From Actinomycetes bacterium (GTDB lineage Bacteria; Actinomycetota; Actinomycetes; Streptosporangiales; Streptosporangiaceae): a stretch of DNA of 64,000 bases. Under the pieces are notes generated by a model that worked only from the letters and a program-made list of their open reading frames with translations, searched no databases and was not told where the DNA came from. The position numbers were made by a program, and so were the translations under genes. Shown piece after piece: positions 52,409 to 61,564 of this stretch. Where the stretch lies: NCBI GenBank assembly GCA_025964575.1, contig JAOPYO010000021.1, forward strand, positions 33,093 to 97,092, written 5' to 3'. Position 1 is the first letter of the stretch, and every line of letters begins with the position of its first letter.

Positions 52409-53887
52409 TCAGAGGACGGCGGCGACCTCTTTGGCGACGCGCTCCCCGGATCGGACCGCGCCGTCCATGTAGCCGGTCCAGTACGAAGCCGTCTCGGTGC
52501 CCGCCCAGTGGATCAGGCCACAGGGCTGGCGCAGCGCCGGGCCGAAGTCGCTGAGCGTGCCGGGCGGGGCGATGCCGACCGGGCCGCCGCCGCTCCAGGT
52601 CTCGTTGTCCCAGCGCTGGAACGTGGTCCGCTGCGGGGTCTTGGCCTTGTCTCCGAACAGCAGCGCGAAAGAGGCCAGGCCGGCCGCTGTGACGTCGTCC
52701 GCGGAGGCGCCGTCCAGTGCGCGGATGTTGGTCTGGTTCATGAAGCCCATCAGGATCCCCCGCGAGCCGTCCGGCGGGCTGTTGTCGAAGGTGCTGTCGA
52801 TCGCCCCCTGATCGCTGACCGCCTGGCCGGTGAGCCCGTCGGCCCGCCAGAAGGGCGTGTCGTAGACCGCGACGAACTTGGCCACCGAACCCATCGGATA
52901 GCGCTGCATGAGCTGTATCCGGGCGGCGGGCAGCGTCGGGGTGAAGTCGATTTTCCCGGCGATCGCCGGGGACATGGCGATGACGGCGCGTTTGGCGGTG
53001 ACCGTGATGCCGTCGGCCTCCACCCGCACCTTGCCGTTCTCGGTCACGACGCGCCGCACCGGGGCGTTCAGCTTCACCCGGTCGCCGAGCGAGACGGCCA
53101 GCTTGGTGGGGACCTCCTGGGAACCGCCGACGAAGCGGCTCTCCTGCCCCCCGCCCTTGGTGTTGATCAGGCGGTCGACGGTGCCGGGGTTGGTCTCGTT
53201 GCCCGCGGAGGCGATGTAGTTGAGGACGTAGAGCAGGGACACGTCCCGGGAGCGCACCGACAGGGTGGCGCTGATGAACGCGTCCAGCAGGAAGCGTGCG
53301 CCGCTGCTGACCGTGTTGGCGCGCGACCAGGTGTAGACGGTCTGGCTGTCCCACTCCTCGGCCTTGGCGGCCTTCCAGGGCTCGCCCACGGGCACGGTCT
53401 TGGCCATGTTGCCGATCGAGAGCAGGGCCACCTCGAGGTCGACGACCCCCCAGTCCGGCGGCACCGCGCCGAGCACCCCGTCGGTCGCGTACAGCGATCG
53501 TTTGCCGCTCCGGTAGTAGACGTTCTGACCGGTGTTGTACGTCGGGAACGTGGCGACGCCCATGGCCTGGGCGAGGGCGGCGATGCGGTCCTGGGTCGGG
53601 CCGATGAACTCCGCCCCGCCCTCGCTCGTCGTGCCGTCGCCCAGCGGCATGCCGTAGACCCGGCCACCGACCCGATCCCGGGACTCCAGCACGATCACGG
53701 ACTTGCCCGCGGACACCAGGTCACGGGCGGCGGACAGGCCGGCCAGCCCGCCACCGACGATCACGACGTCGGCTTCGGCGGTGGTCTCGGCGGCGGCGTT
53801 CGACGCCGTGGAAACGGTCATGAGGGCCGCACCGGCGGCAGTGAGGGCGCCGGTGCCGAGCAGACGGCGGCGGGAAACAGAGGTCAC
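52409..53887 (-). CDS. Tat-exported flavin monoamine oxidase
   Basis: A 492-residue FAD amine oxidase. The N-terminus is a twin-arginine signal (SRRRLLGTGALTAAGAALM), so it is folded first and then exported. FAD motifs are VVIVGGGLAGLSAARDLVSA and LESRDRVGGRVYGM; the C-terminal flavin segment is IHWAGTETASYWTGYMDGAV. It would oxidise primary amines or polyamines and give peroxide. Start GTG 53887 puts the RR motif at residue 6-7; a GTG 12 codons upstream is possible. Monocistronic, ending at the palindrome. Confidence 0.92.
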   Translation of the reverse strand: MTSVSRRRLLGTGALTAAGAALMTVSTASNAAAETTAEADVVIVGGGLAGLSAARDLVSAGKSVIVLESRDRVGGRVYGMPLGDGTTSEGGAEFIGPTQDRIAALAQAMGVATFPTYNTGQNVYYRSGKRSLYATDGVLGAVPPDWGVVDLEVALLSIGNMAKTVPVGEPWKAAKAEEWDSQTVYTWSRANTVSSGARFLLDAFISATLSVRSRDVSLLYVLNYIASAGNETNPGTVDRLINTKGGGQESRFVGGSQEVPTKLAVSLGDRVKLNAPVRRVVTENGKVRVEADGITVTAKRAVIAMSPAIAGKIDFTPTLPAARIQLMQRYPMGSVAKFVAVYDTPFWRADGLTGQAVSDQGAIDSTFDNSPPDGSRGILMGFMNQTNIRALDGASADDVTAAGLASFALLFGDKAKTPQRTTFQRWDNETWSGGGPVGIAPPGTLSDFGPALRQPCGLIHWAGTETASYWTGYMDGAVRSGERVAKEVAAVL

Positions 53888-54051
53888 TTTAAGGTGGTCC
53901 TTCCACGCGGGGGCGGGGGCCACGGTAAAGGGTGATCATGATGGCGATCAATAGCTAACCTGAGGACTCCTCACGTTTGTTACCTGAGTGACGTCTGCCG
54001 GCAGCCGGCTTCTTTGGCATGACATGACAGGTTGATGCGTAGGGTCAGGGG

Positions 54052-55128
54052 ATGCTGGAGATCCATCAGGCGCGCCGAGGCAGGCTCGCCGCACTCATCA
54101 GCGACCGCGGCGCCGACGCCGCGCTCGTCACCAGGCTCGTCAACGTACGCTACCTGACCGGGCTGGCCAGCTCCAACGCCGCACTGCTGGTCCACACGGA
54201 CGGCAGCGCGGTCCTGGCCACCGACGCACGCTACGCGGGCACCGCCGCCCGGGTCTGCCCCGACCTCGAACTCCTCGTCGAACGGCAGGTCGCGGCGGTG
54301 CTGACGGCCCGTGCCGCCGCCGTCACGGACCGGCTCGCCTTCGAGGAGCACGAGGTCACCGTCGAGCAGCACGCCGACCTGGCCGGGACCTCGGGAGCCC
54401 CCGGGCTGATCCCGCTCCGGCGTGCGGTAGAGGAGCTGCGGGAGGTCAAGGACGAGGAGGAGCTCGCGCTCCTCGCCCGGGCGTGCGCGATCACCGACCA
54501 GGCCTTCCGTGAGGTGCTGCCGTCCGTCCGGCCCGGGGTCACCGAGCGGGAGATCGCTGTGGCGCTGGAACGGCGCATGGTGGATCTGGGCGCGGAGAAG
54601 CCCGCCTTCGACTCGATCGTGGCGAGCGGTCCCAACGGTGCCGTGCCGCATCACGACCCGGGGGACCGTGCCGTCGAGGCCGGTGATCTCGTCACGATGG
54701 ACTTCGGCGCGCTCTACGGCGGGTACCACGCCGATATGACCCGTACCGTGGCCGTCGGCCGGGTCGCGGACTGGCAGCGGGAGATGTACGACCTGGTGGC
54801 GGCGGCCCAGCGGGCCGGTTATGAGGCCGCCGTGGTCGGTGCCGACACCAAGGGCGTGGACGCCGCCGCACGTGATCTCATCGCCGCCGCGGGGCACGCG
54901 GATCATTTTCCGCACGGGCTCGGTCACGGTGTGGGACTGGAGATCCACGAGGCTCCGCTCCTGGGATACGACAAGACCGGTAAGCTGATGGATCGGGTTC
55001 CCATCACCGCCGAGCCCGGCGTGTACATCGCCGGCCAGGGTGGGGTCCGCATCGAGGACACGCTGGTGGTCCGGGCGGGCGGGCCGGAACTCCTCACCAA
55101 GACGACGAAGGAGCTGCTGGTCCTGTGA
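54052..55128 (+). CDS. pepQ: Xaa-Pro peptidase (M24 family)
   Basis: A 358-residue creatinase-fold aminopeptidase P/prolidase type. Metal ligands are seen in [37 protein letters not shown], and [19 protein letters not shown]. An N-terminal domain (about residues 1-125) precedes the catalytic one. In actinobacteria it stands just before efp, as here (67 bases), usually in one operon with shikimate genes; here a non-shikimate block separates them. Confidence 0.93.
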   Translation: MLEIHQARRGRLAALISDRGADAALVTRLVNVRYLTGLASSNAALLVHTDGSAVLATDARYAGTAARVCPDLELLVERQVAAVLTARAAAVTDRLAFEEHEVTVEQHADLAGTSGAPGLIPLRRAVEELREVKDEEELALLARACAITDQAFREVLPSVRPGVTEREIAVALERRMVDLGAEKPAFDSIVASGPNGAVPHHDPGDRAVEAGDLVTMDFGALYGGYHADMTRTVAVGRVADWQREMYDLVAAAQRAGYEAAVVGADTKGVDAAARDLIAAAGHADHFPHGLGHGVGLEIHEAPLLGYDKTGKLMDRVPITAEPGVYIAGQGGVRIEDTLVVRAGGPELLTKTTKELLVL

Positions 55129-55195
55129 CCGGTGGCCCGCTGACTGGAAAGACGACGCCGGCGGGGTCCCCCCGTCAGCGGGTTGGAGAGAGCAC

Positions 55196-55756
55196 GTGGC
55201 GACGACGAACGATCTGAAGAACGGACTCGTACTGAAGCTCGATGGCGGTGACCTGTGGACCGTCGTGGAATTTCAGCACGTCAAGCCAGGCAAGGGCGGC
55301 GCGTTCGTCCGCACCAAGCTGAAGAACATCCTCTCCGGCAAGGTGGTGGACAAAACCTTCAACGCCGGCGTCAAGGTCGAGGTGGCCAACGTCGACAAGC
55401 GGGAGATGCAGTACTCCTACCCTGACGGCGACGAGTTCGTCTTCATGGACACCGAGACCTACGACATGCTGAACGTGACGCGGACGACCCTCGGGGACGT
55501 GGCCAACTACCTGCTCGAGAACACCCTCGCCACGGTGGCCATCCACGAGGGCGCCCCGCTCTACGTCGAGCTGCCCGCCGCGGTGGTCCTCGAGGTCACC
55601 CACACCGAACCGGGCCTGCAGGGCGACCGCTCCACCGGCGGCACCAAGCCGGCCACGCTGGAGACCGGCGCCGAGATCAAGGTGCCGCTGTTCATCACCA
55701 CCGGCGAGAAGGTCAAGGTCGACACCCGGTCCGGCGATTACCTCGGCCGCGGCTGA
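55196..55756 (+). CDS. efp: Elongation factor P
   Basis: A 186-residue EF-P that helps ribosomes past proline runs. Seen are the loop [19 protein letters not shown] with the lysine at the tip that meets the tRNA CCA end, [19 protein letters not shown], and the OB-fold ending [20 protein letters not shown]. Start GTG 55196, GGAGAG upstream. No EpmA/EpmB or DHS-type modifying gene is nearby. nusB starts three bases on. Confidence 0.97.
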   Translation: MATTNDLKNGLVLKLDGGDLWTVVEFQHVKPGKGGAFVRTKLKNILSGKVVDKTFNAGVKVEVANVDKREMQYSYPDGDEFVFMDTETYDMLNVTRTTLGDVANYLLENTLATVAIHEGAPLYVELPAAVVLEVTHTEPGLQGDRSTGGTKPATLETGAEIKVPLFITTGEKVKVDTRSGDYLGRG

Positions 55757-55758
55757 CG

Positions 55759-56175
55759 ATGCCCGCACGGAGCAAGGCGCGTAAACACGCATTCGAGGTC
55801 CTGTTCGAGGCGGAGCTGCGTGAGGACTCCGCCGTCGATGTGCTGGCCCGGCGAGGCCAGCCCAAGGGCGAGGAGCTCGCGGAGTACGACCATGCCGTAC
55901 GGCTGGTGGAGGGCGCCTGGGAGCACCGGGAGCGCATCGACGAGTTGATCGCCACCTACGCGGTCGGCTGGACCCTGGATCGGATGCCGGCAGTGGACCG
56001 GACGATCCTGCGGCTCGGTGCCCACGAGCTGCTCTGGGTCGACGACGTGCCCGACGGAGTGGCGATCAGCGAGGCGGTCGCGCTCGCCACCGAGTTCTCC
56101 ACCGACGAGTCACCGAGATTCGTCAACGGGCTGCTCTCCCGCCTGCAGCAGCTCAAGCCCTCCCTCTTCCTCTGA
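55759..56175 (+). CDS. nusB: Transcription antitermination protein NusB
   Basis: A 138-residue NusB that joins NusE for rRNA antitermination. Seen are ARSKARKHAFEVLFEAELRE, ILRLGAHELLWVDDVPDGVA and AVALATEFSTDESPRFVNGL. It starts three bases after efp. In many actinobacteria bldD and pyrR follow; here a hairpin and a methyltransferase do. Confidence 0.95.
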   Translation: MPARSKARKHAFEVLFEAELREDSAVDVLARRGQPKGEELAEYDHAVRLVEGAWEHRERIDELIATYAVGWTLDRMPAVDRTILRLGAHELLWVDDVPDGVAISEAVALATEFSTDESPRFVNGLLSRLQQLKPSLFL

Positions 56176-56179
56176 CCTT

Positions 56180-56220
56180 CGTGATCATGTGATCGTTCGA
56201 TGAACGGTCGCATGATCACG
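56180..56220. terminator. Palindromic hairpin after nusB
   Basis: Nineteen-base arms (56180-56198, 56202-56220) with a three-base loop and two mismatched or wobble pairs; each arm starts CGTGATCATG. Five bases after the nusB stop. Third member of the GTGATCATG palindrome family in the window. Confidence 0.78.
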
Positions 56221-56286
56221 TGCGGGTCGGCCGCGGGGGCGCGCACGGCTAATGTGGCCAAGATGACGGACATGAAGGGGGCAACC

Positions 56287-57051
56287 GTGGGCGACCGCCC
56301 TGGAGGGAAGCCCGGAACCCGTAGATCCAGCGCGGTACGAACCGCCGTCGTATGGGACGTTCTGCGCGCAGCCCTGGACCGGAGCGCCGCCGCGTCGGGA
56401 CGGACCGCACTCGACGTCGTCGACGCGGGCGGCGGCACCGGCGGGTTCGCCGTGCCCCTGGCCGAGCTCGGGCACCGTGTCACCGTCGTCGACACCAGCC
56501 CGGACGCACTGGCCGCCCTGGAACGCCGCGCGGCCGAGAAGGGCGTGACCGTTCAGGCCCTCCAGGGCGACGCCGACGATCTGCTCGGCGTGGTGGGCGT
56601 GGACAGCGCCGACCTGGTCCTGTGCCACAGCGTGCTCGAATACGTCGACGACCCCGCCGCCGCCATGGCCGAGCTCGCCGGGGTGGTGCGCCCCGGTGGC
56701 TCGGTCAGCGTGCTGGTCGCCGGTCAGGTCGCCGCCGTGCTGCATCGGGCGCTCGCCGGTCATTTCGACGACGCCCGGCACGTGCTCACCGACCCGGCCG
56801 GCCGCTGGGGCGACCGTGACCCGATGCCGCGCCGGCTGACCCGCGACAGGCTGTCCAGACTGGCCGAGGGAGCGGGCCTGCGGGTCGGCGACGTGCACGG
56901 GGTACGGATCTTCGCCGACCTGGTTCCGAGCGGGCTCATCGACGGCGACCACGCCGCCGCCGAGGCGCTCGTCGCGCTGGAGACCGCGGCCTCCACCCAC
57001 CCCGTGCTGCGCGACCTCGCCACCCAGCTCCACCTCCTCGCGCATGCCTGA
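56287..57051 (+). CDS. Class I SAM-dependent methyltransferase
   Basis: A 254-residue methyltransferase: TALDVVDAGGGTGGFAVPLA (SAM site), HRVTVVDTSPDALAALERRA, and LVLCHSVLEYVDDPAAAMAE then GVVRPGGSVSVLVAG. The GTG at 56287 is chosen for AAGGGG six bases before it; in-frame ATGs at 56263 and 56272 have no site. It resembles CmoA/UbiE-like small-molecule enzymes; the target is unknown. Confidence 0.85.
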   Translation: MGDRPGGKPGTRRSSAVRTAVVWDVLRAALDRSAAASGRTALDVVDAGGGTGGFAVPLAELGHRVTVVDTSPDALAALERRAAEKGVTVQALQGDADDLLGVVGVDSADLVLCHSVLEYVDDPAAAMAELAGVVRPGGSVSVLVAGQVAAVLHRALAGHFDDARHVLTDPAGRWGDRDPMPRRLTRDRLSRLAEGAGLRVGDVHGVRIFADLVPSGLIDGDHAAAEALVALETAASTHPVLRDLATQLHLLAHA

Positions 57052-57055
57052 TCGC

Positions 57056-57190
57056 ATTCGCTTCGCTCATGCGGGGCTCGGGCGCCTCGACGGTGACCCC
57101 TTCCCTCGTCCCGCTTGGTCGCTCGTGCCTCGCTCCCGCGCGCTCCTCAGTGCAGCCGCCACCGCGCCCTCGCATGCCTGAAGCATTCGT
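57056..57190. repeat. Intergenic repeat related to the allH-fdrA repeat
   Basis: The 171-base gap before dinB holds gcttcgctcatgcggggctc, cccttccctcgtcccgcttggtcgctcgtg, then ctcctcagtgcagccgccacc. These follow the order of the 2194-2304 copy (cttccttcctcgcact, ttcgctcgtg, ctcctcggcccagccgccacg). gcattcgcttcgct recurs within it at 57178. No coding content. Confidence 0.55.
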
Positions 57191-57222
57191 TTCGCTCTTG
57201 CGGCGGGCTATGGTTGCGGTAG

Positions 57223-58488
57223 ATGAGCCGCAAGCAGCAACTCCATAGGCCGGGGCCGCAGCCGGGACCGCCGGCCGACGACGCCGGTTGTGCGATTCTG
57301 CATGTCGACATGGACGCGTTCTTCGTGAGCGTGGAGCTGCTCGACCATCCCGAGCTGCGTGGCCGGCCCGTCGTGGTGGGCGGCGCAGGGCCTCGTGGTG
57401 TGGTGGCGGCGTCATCGTACGAGGCGCGTGCCTACGGTGTGCACTCGGCGATGCCGATGACCCGGGCCAGGCGGCTGTGCCCGCAGGCGGTGATCCTGCC
57501 GCCCGAGCACGAGAAGTACGCCAGGGTCTCCGCTGCGGTCATGGAGGTCTTCCGGTCGGTCACCCCGTACGTCGAGCCGCTCGCCATGGACGAGGCGTTC
57601 CTGGACGTCTCCGGGGCGTTGCGGCGCCTGGGGCCCCCAGCCGAGATCGGCCGGCTCATCCGGGCTCAGGTGGCCGAACAGCAGGGGATCACCTGCTCGG
57701 TCGGGGTGGCGAGCACCAAGTTCGTGGCCAAGCTCGCCTCCACCCGGTGCAAACCCGACGGCATGCTCGTCGTGCCCGCCGACGGCGTGGTGGAGTTCCT
57801 GCACGCGCTGCCGGTGGCGGCGCTGTGGGGGGTGGGAGAACGCACCGAGCAGAACCTCGCCAGGCTCGGTCTGCGGACCGTCCGGGACATCGCACACGTC
57901 CCGCTGCCGACCCTGCAACGAGAGCTGGGCACCGCCCTGGGCAACCATCTGCACGAGCTGTCCTGGGGCCGGGACCCCCGGCCGGTCGTCCCGGCCGCAC
58001 CCGACAAGAGCATCGGCGCCGAGGAGACCTTCGACCACGACATCGACGACCCGAAGATCATCCGCAGGGAGTTGCTGCGTCTGGCGGAGAAGGTCGGAGC
58101 CCGGCTGCGCGCGAGTGGGAACGTTGGCCGTACCATAGGCGTCAAACTAAGAATGGCGGACTTTAAAACGATCACTCGGGCCCGCACGCTGGGCGAGCCC
58201 ACGGATCTGACTCGTGTGATCTATGCCACAGCGTGTGAGCTGTACGAGGCCGCAGGGCTGGAACGGGTACGACTCCGGCTGGTCGGTGTTCGGGTGGAGA
58301 ACCTGGGCCAGGCCGATCGGACCCCACGTCAGCTGGCCTTGGGCGAGCCCGAGAGCGGCTGGCAAGAGGCTGAGCGCGCTATGGACAAGGCGGTCGGCAG
58401 GTTCGGCAAGGGAGCCGTTCGACCGGCCACCCTGGTCAGGCCTGACGGCGCATGTGACGACGGTGAGACGAGGGGCGGGAGACGATGA
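57223..58488 (+). CDS. dinB: DNA polymerase IV (Y-family translesion polymerase)
   Basis: A 421-residue DinB. Catalytic motifs are ILHVDMDAFFVSVELLDHPE and YVEPLAMDEAFLDVSGALRR with the metal-binding acidic residues, plus SVGVASTKFVAKLAS. It makes low-fidelity DNA past lesions. The C-terminus lacks a clear clamp-binding QLxLF motif in the usual form, though RQLALG is close. Start ATG 57223. No SOS box was seen upstream. Confidence 0.95.
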   Translation: MSRKQQLHRPGPQPGPPADDAGCAILHVDMDAFFVSVELLDHPELRGRPVVVGGAGPRGVVAASSYEARAYGVHSAMPMTRARRLCPQAVILPPEHEKYARVSAAVMEVFRSVTPYVEPLAMDEAFLDVSGALRRLGPPAEIGRLIRAQVAEQQGITCSVGVASTKFVAKLASTRCKPDGMLVVPADGVVEFLHALPVAALWGVGERTEQNLARLGLRTVRDIAHVPLPTLQRELGTALGNHLHELSWGRDPRPVVPAAPDKSIGAEETFDHDIDDPKIIRRELLRLAEKVGARLRASGNVGRTIGVKLRMADFKTITRARTLGEPTDLTRVIYATACELYEAAGLERVRLRLVGVRVENLGQADRTPRQLALGEPESGWQEAERAMDKAVGRFGKGAVRPATLVRPDGACDDGETRGGRR

Positions 58489-58638
58489 CCAGAACGTTTG
58501 ATCTGTCTGACCAGATGGCCCGGGTCGGACGTTTTCTTTCGTACGCTTGTCGTGCCTCGTATTCTGGGCATATCACCGATAGCCAAGTCCCCGTCCGGCA
58601 TCGGATTGACCGTAGCGGGGCTGTCTTTGGGAGGCGCC

Positions 58639-59028
58639 GTGCCGCTCTCTGAGCACGAGCAACGTCTGCTCGACCAGATCGAGCGTGCGTTGTATACCGA
58701 GGATCCGAAGTTCGCTCACGCGGTCCGCTCGACGGACCCGCAAGTGCACTACAAGCGCCGGATCGTCAAGGCGGTGCTCGGCTTCGTGCTGGGCGTGTGT
58801 GCGCTGATGACGGGTCTCGTCATGAATGCCGGCTCCGTCACCGTCGCCATCAGCGTGGCGGGCTTCCTGCTGATGGTCGCCTGCTGTGTGTGGGCGCTGT
58901 CCAGCTGGAAGCGCATGACAGGGGTCGGCGCCGAGCCGGAAACGCCCAAGCGTGCCTCCCGGCCCGCCCGCGCCGGTTTCATGAACCGCCTCGAAGAACG
59001 CTGGCGCCGCCGCTCCGACGGCGAATAG
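58639..59028 (+). CDS. DUF3040 membrane protein
   Basis: A 129-residue protein with the DUF3040 N-terminus PLSEHEQRLLDQIERALYTE and two membrane helices (AVLGFVLGVCALMTGLVM and VAISVAGFLLMVACCVWAL) with a basic tail. The GTG at 58639 follows GGGAGG. The family is actinobacterial and often lies near dinB and the division cluster. Function unknown. Confidence 0.88.
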   Translation: MPLSEHEQRLLDQIERALYTEDPKFAHAVRSTDPQVHYKRRIVKAVLGFVLGVCALMTGLVMNAGSVTVAISVAGFLLMVACCVWALSSWKRMTGVGAEPETPKRASRPARAGFMNRLEERWRRRSDGE

Positions 59029-59048
59029 CCCGGCCGTCCTCGGACCGT

Positions 59049-59071
59049 GCCCACCTCAGCCCGAGGTGGGC
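59049..59071. terminator. Hairpin terminator between DUF3040 and tgpA
   Basis: GCCCACCTC and GAGGTGGGC arms with a five-base loop, followed by ccgtttctg. Placed 20 bases after the DUF3040 stop and 46 bases before the tgpA stop on the other strand. Confidence 0.75.
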
Positions 59072-59116
59072 CCGTTTCTGGTCGGCGTCATGGGCGCTCT
59101 GACCTCGGCCACCGAC

Positions 59117-61564
59117 TCACGTGCGGTGGATCAGCGCGCTGATCCGGCCCGCGAGCGTGTCGAAGGCCTCGATCGACCGGCTGCCGGCTGCCCGGAGCGT
59201 CGACATGGCCGTCGGCGGAACGAACCGGGCACGCAGGCGGGCCCGGCGATCCACGGATTCGGCGATCACATTCCGCATGATCTGCACGTCCGCCCGGAGC
59301 GTGTCCGCCGATGCGGGTACGGGGGCGTAGCGGGCGCGTTCTTCCGCCCGGGCGATGCGGTGGAGGGCCGCGGAGGCGGGGCCGGTCAGTTCGAGGAGCC
59401 CGGCGAGATGGTGCGCCGCGGAGCGGGGACTGTCGCTGGACCGCCAGGGCAGGCCGTGATCGATGGCGTCCGCGCGCATCTCGGCCCAGGCGGCGTGCGC
59501 GGCCTCCCCCGGATCGGTGGGAGCGGCGTCCCGTCCCGTCCGCCGCGGCCGTGCCGGAGCCCGGGCCCCCGCCTCGTGATCCACTGTGCTGGCGGCCTGG
59601 GCCCAGCGACGGTGCCGAGCCGCCAGGCGTACCCCCATGGGCATCGCCAAGATCAGCAGAACCAGGAGGATCCCGCTGATCCAGCCGACCGGAATCCCCA
59701 GGCCGGTGTCCTGCTTCGGGGCCGCACCGGTGAGCCCGCCGCGCTCATCCAGGCGGTGGCCGCGCGGACCCACTCCGGGCGTGGTCTGGCCGCCGGTGCC
59801 TGCGGGCGACGACGGGGTCGGCGTGGCCACACCACTCTGCCCGGGGTGGGTACCCGGGGTGGCCACTTCGGCGTAGGAAGGGGTGGTCGCGGTGCCCTGG
59901 CCGGCCAGGGCACCCGACCCGGGGGTCGGTTCGAAGCGCACCCATCCCGTGCCCTCGAAATACAGCTCCGGCCACGCGTGCGCGTCCCGTGAACGCACCA
60001 CCCAGGTGCCGCTCTGACCCCGGGAGCCCGCGGTGTAGCCCGCGGCGACCCGGGCCGGGATGCCCAGGGTGCGGGCCAGTATCGCCATCGCCGCCGCGAA
60101 CTGCTGGCAGTACCCGACCCGGTGCTTGGTGAGGAAGTCGACGAGATCGTTCGCGTCGTCCGGAGGCTGCGCGGCCAGGCTGTAGGTGAAGTCCGACGAG
60201 GTGAACCACTGCTGGAGCTTCATCGCCTGCTGGAACGCCGTGTGCGCTCCTTTGGTGTGCTTGCGGGCCAGTTCAAGGACGGAGTCCCGCACCTCTGCCG
60301 CCAGTCCGAGATAGCGGCTCCTGATCTCGGAGGGCGCCTCACCCGCGGCCTGGAGCTGTTCGGCGGTCGGCTCGGCCCGCCTGCTGGTGACCGTGTACGT
60401 ACGTCCATCGGCCACGTCGTGCAGGGAGTAGACCATGAGCGAGGAAGGGTGGACCCGCCAGTCTCCCTTGATGTCGACGCGGACCGGCGCGTAGGGCAGC
60501 GGCAGGAACTCGAAGTCCTTGGCGTGCTGGTCGATCTTGACCTCGGTGTTCACCGTGCGGACCGGCGTAGCGTTGGTCAGGCCCGGCGCGGGCGGGAGGT
60601 CACGGCCCTTGACCCGGTCCTTTGGTGTGCCGTTGAACGAGCTGTAGGTCCACTGGCCCGAATCGAACAGATCCAGGGCCCACAGCCGCAGATAGTCGGG
60701 CTGCCCGGGGTCATCGGTGCGATAGGTCAGCACCACCGCGTCGTCCGGCCGCTGCAACTCCCGGCGCAGGCTGACCATCGGATCCGGCTTCCGCACCGTG
60801 CCCGAGCCCCGGCCGTTGGACCCGCCCAGCCCGAACAGCCCCTTCGGATGGATCCCGGGGACGGCCATCGGGAGCAGCACGGCGATGGCGACGGCGGCCA
60901 GCCCGACCCGGCGCCCGGTTCCGGCCATGGCGCTGGAATCGGGACGCTCGCTCGGTGTCTCGTCCGACCAGCGGGCGGTGAGGACATGGCGGCCCCAGCC
61001 GCTCACCTGCTCCCGTGCGTCGGCGAGCAGCAGCGCCATGAACCCGGCGGCGCCCAGCAGGAAGGCGATCCAGCTGACGCTCGCCTCCCGCACTGCCGCC
61101 GGCACGCTGTACATCGCCAGCAGCGGCAGGCCCGCGGGCGCCGCGCGGCGCAGTCGTACGGCCAGGAAGTCGACGGTCGCGGCGACCAGCCCGATGCCGA
61201 GAGTGGCCAGTAGCGCGACGCCGTCGTCGAGCGGTACGGGCGCGGTGTACTTGTTCGCCGCCGCCCAGCCCACGCCCATCAGTGCGCCCAGCCGCGCCAG
61301 CGACGCGGGAGTCGGGACGAACCAGAGGAAGGCCTGATGAGCGGTGTAGACCACGGTCAGGTACAGGTTCAGGGCCGCCAGGCCGCCCGCCAGATTGAAG
61401 ATCGCGGGCAGCCGGAACCGGCGGGTCAGCGTTCCCGCGGCGGACACGACGACGATCGCGCCGAATCCCGGCCAGATCCATCCCCAGCCGATGAACAGCG
61501 GGTAGAGGCCGATCGAGCTCAGCAGCGTCGCGACCGCGGCGGTGATCGTCAGGCGTGCCTTCAT
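59117..61564 (-). CDS. TgpA-type membrane transglutaminase-like protein
   Basis: An 815-residue protein: N-terminal helices (about residues 1-230, including the DUF3488 region), an outer transglutaminase-like domain with cysteine in HRVGYCQQFAAAMAILART, histidine in SRDAHAWPELYFEGTGW and its aspartate downstream, a Pro/Thr-rich linker, another membrane helix (ISGILLVLLILAMPMGVRLA) and a cytoplasmic DUF4129-like tail. Related P. aeruginosa TgpA is essential; in actinobacteria the role is in cell-envelope maintenance. It overlaps the DUF58 gene (ATGA) and follows moxR. Confidence 0.93.
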   Translation of the reverse strand: MKARLTITAAVATLLSSIGLYPLFIGWGWIWPGFGAIVVVSAAGTLTRRFRLPAIFNLAGGLAALNLYLTVVYTAHQAFLWFVPTPASLARLGALMGVGWAAANKYTAPVPLDDGVALLATLGIGLVAATVDFLAVRLRRAAPAGLPLLAMYSVPAAVREASVSWIAFLLGAAGFMALLLADAREQVSGWGRHVLTARWSDETPSERPDSSAMAGTGRRVGLAAVAIAVLLPMAVPGIHPKGLFGLGGSNGRGSGTVRKPDPMVSLRRELQRPDDAVVLTYRTDDPGQPDYLRLWALDLFDSGQWTYSSFNGTPKDRVKGRDLPPAPGLTNATPVRTVNTEVKIDQHAKDFEFLPLPYAPVRVDIKGDWRVHPSSLMVYSLHDVADGRTYTVTSRRAEPTAEQLQAAGEAPSEIRSRYLGLAAEVRDSVLELARKHTKGAHTAFQQAMKLQQWFTSSDFTYSLAAQPPDDANDLVDFLTKHRVGYCQQFAAAMAILARTLGIPARVAAGYTAGSRGQSGTWVVRSRDAHAWPELYFEGTGWVRFEPTPGSGALAGQGTATTPSYAEVATPGTHPGQSGVATPTPSSPAGTGGQTTPGVGPRGHRLDERGGLTGAAPKQDTGLGIPVGWISGILLVLLILAMPMGVRLAARHRRWAQAASTVDHEAGARAPARPRRTGRDAAPTDPGEAAHAAWAEMRADAIDHGLPWRSSDSPRSAAHHLAGLLELTGPASAALHRIARAEERARYAPVPASADTLRADVQIMRNVIAESVDRRARLRARFVPPTAMSTLRAAGSRSIEAFDTLAGRISALIHRT

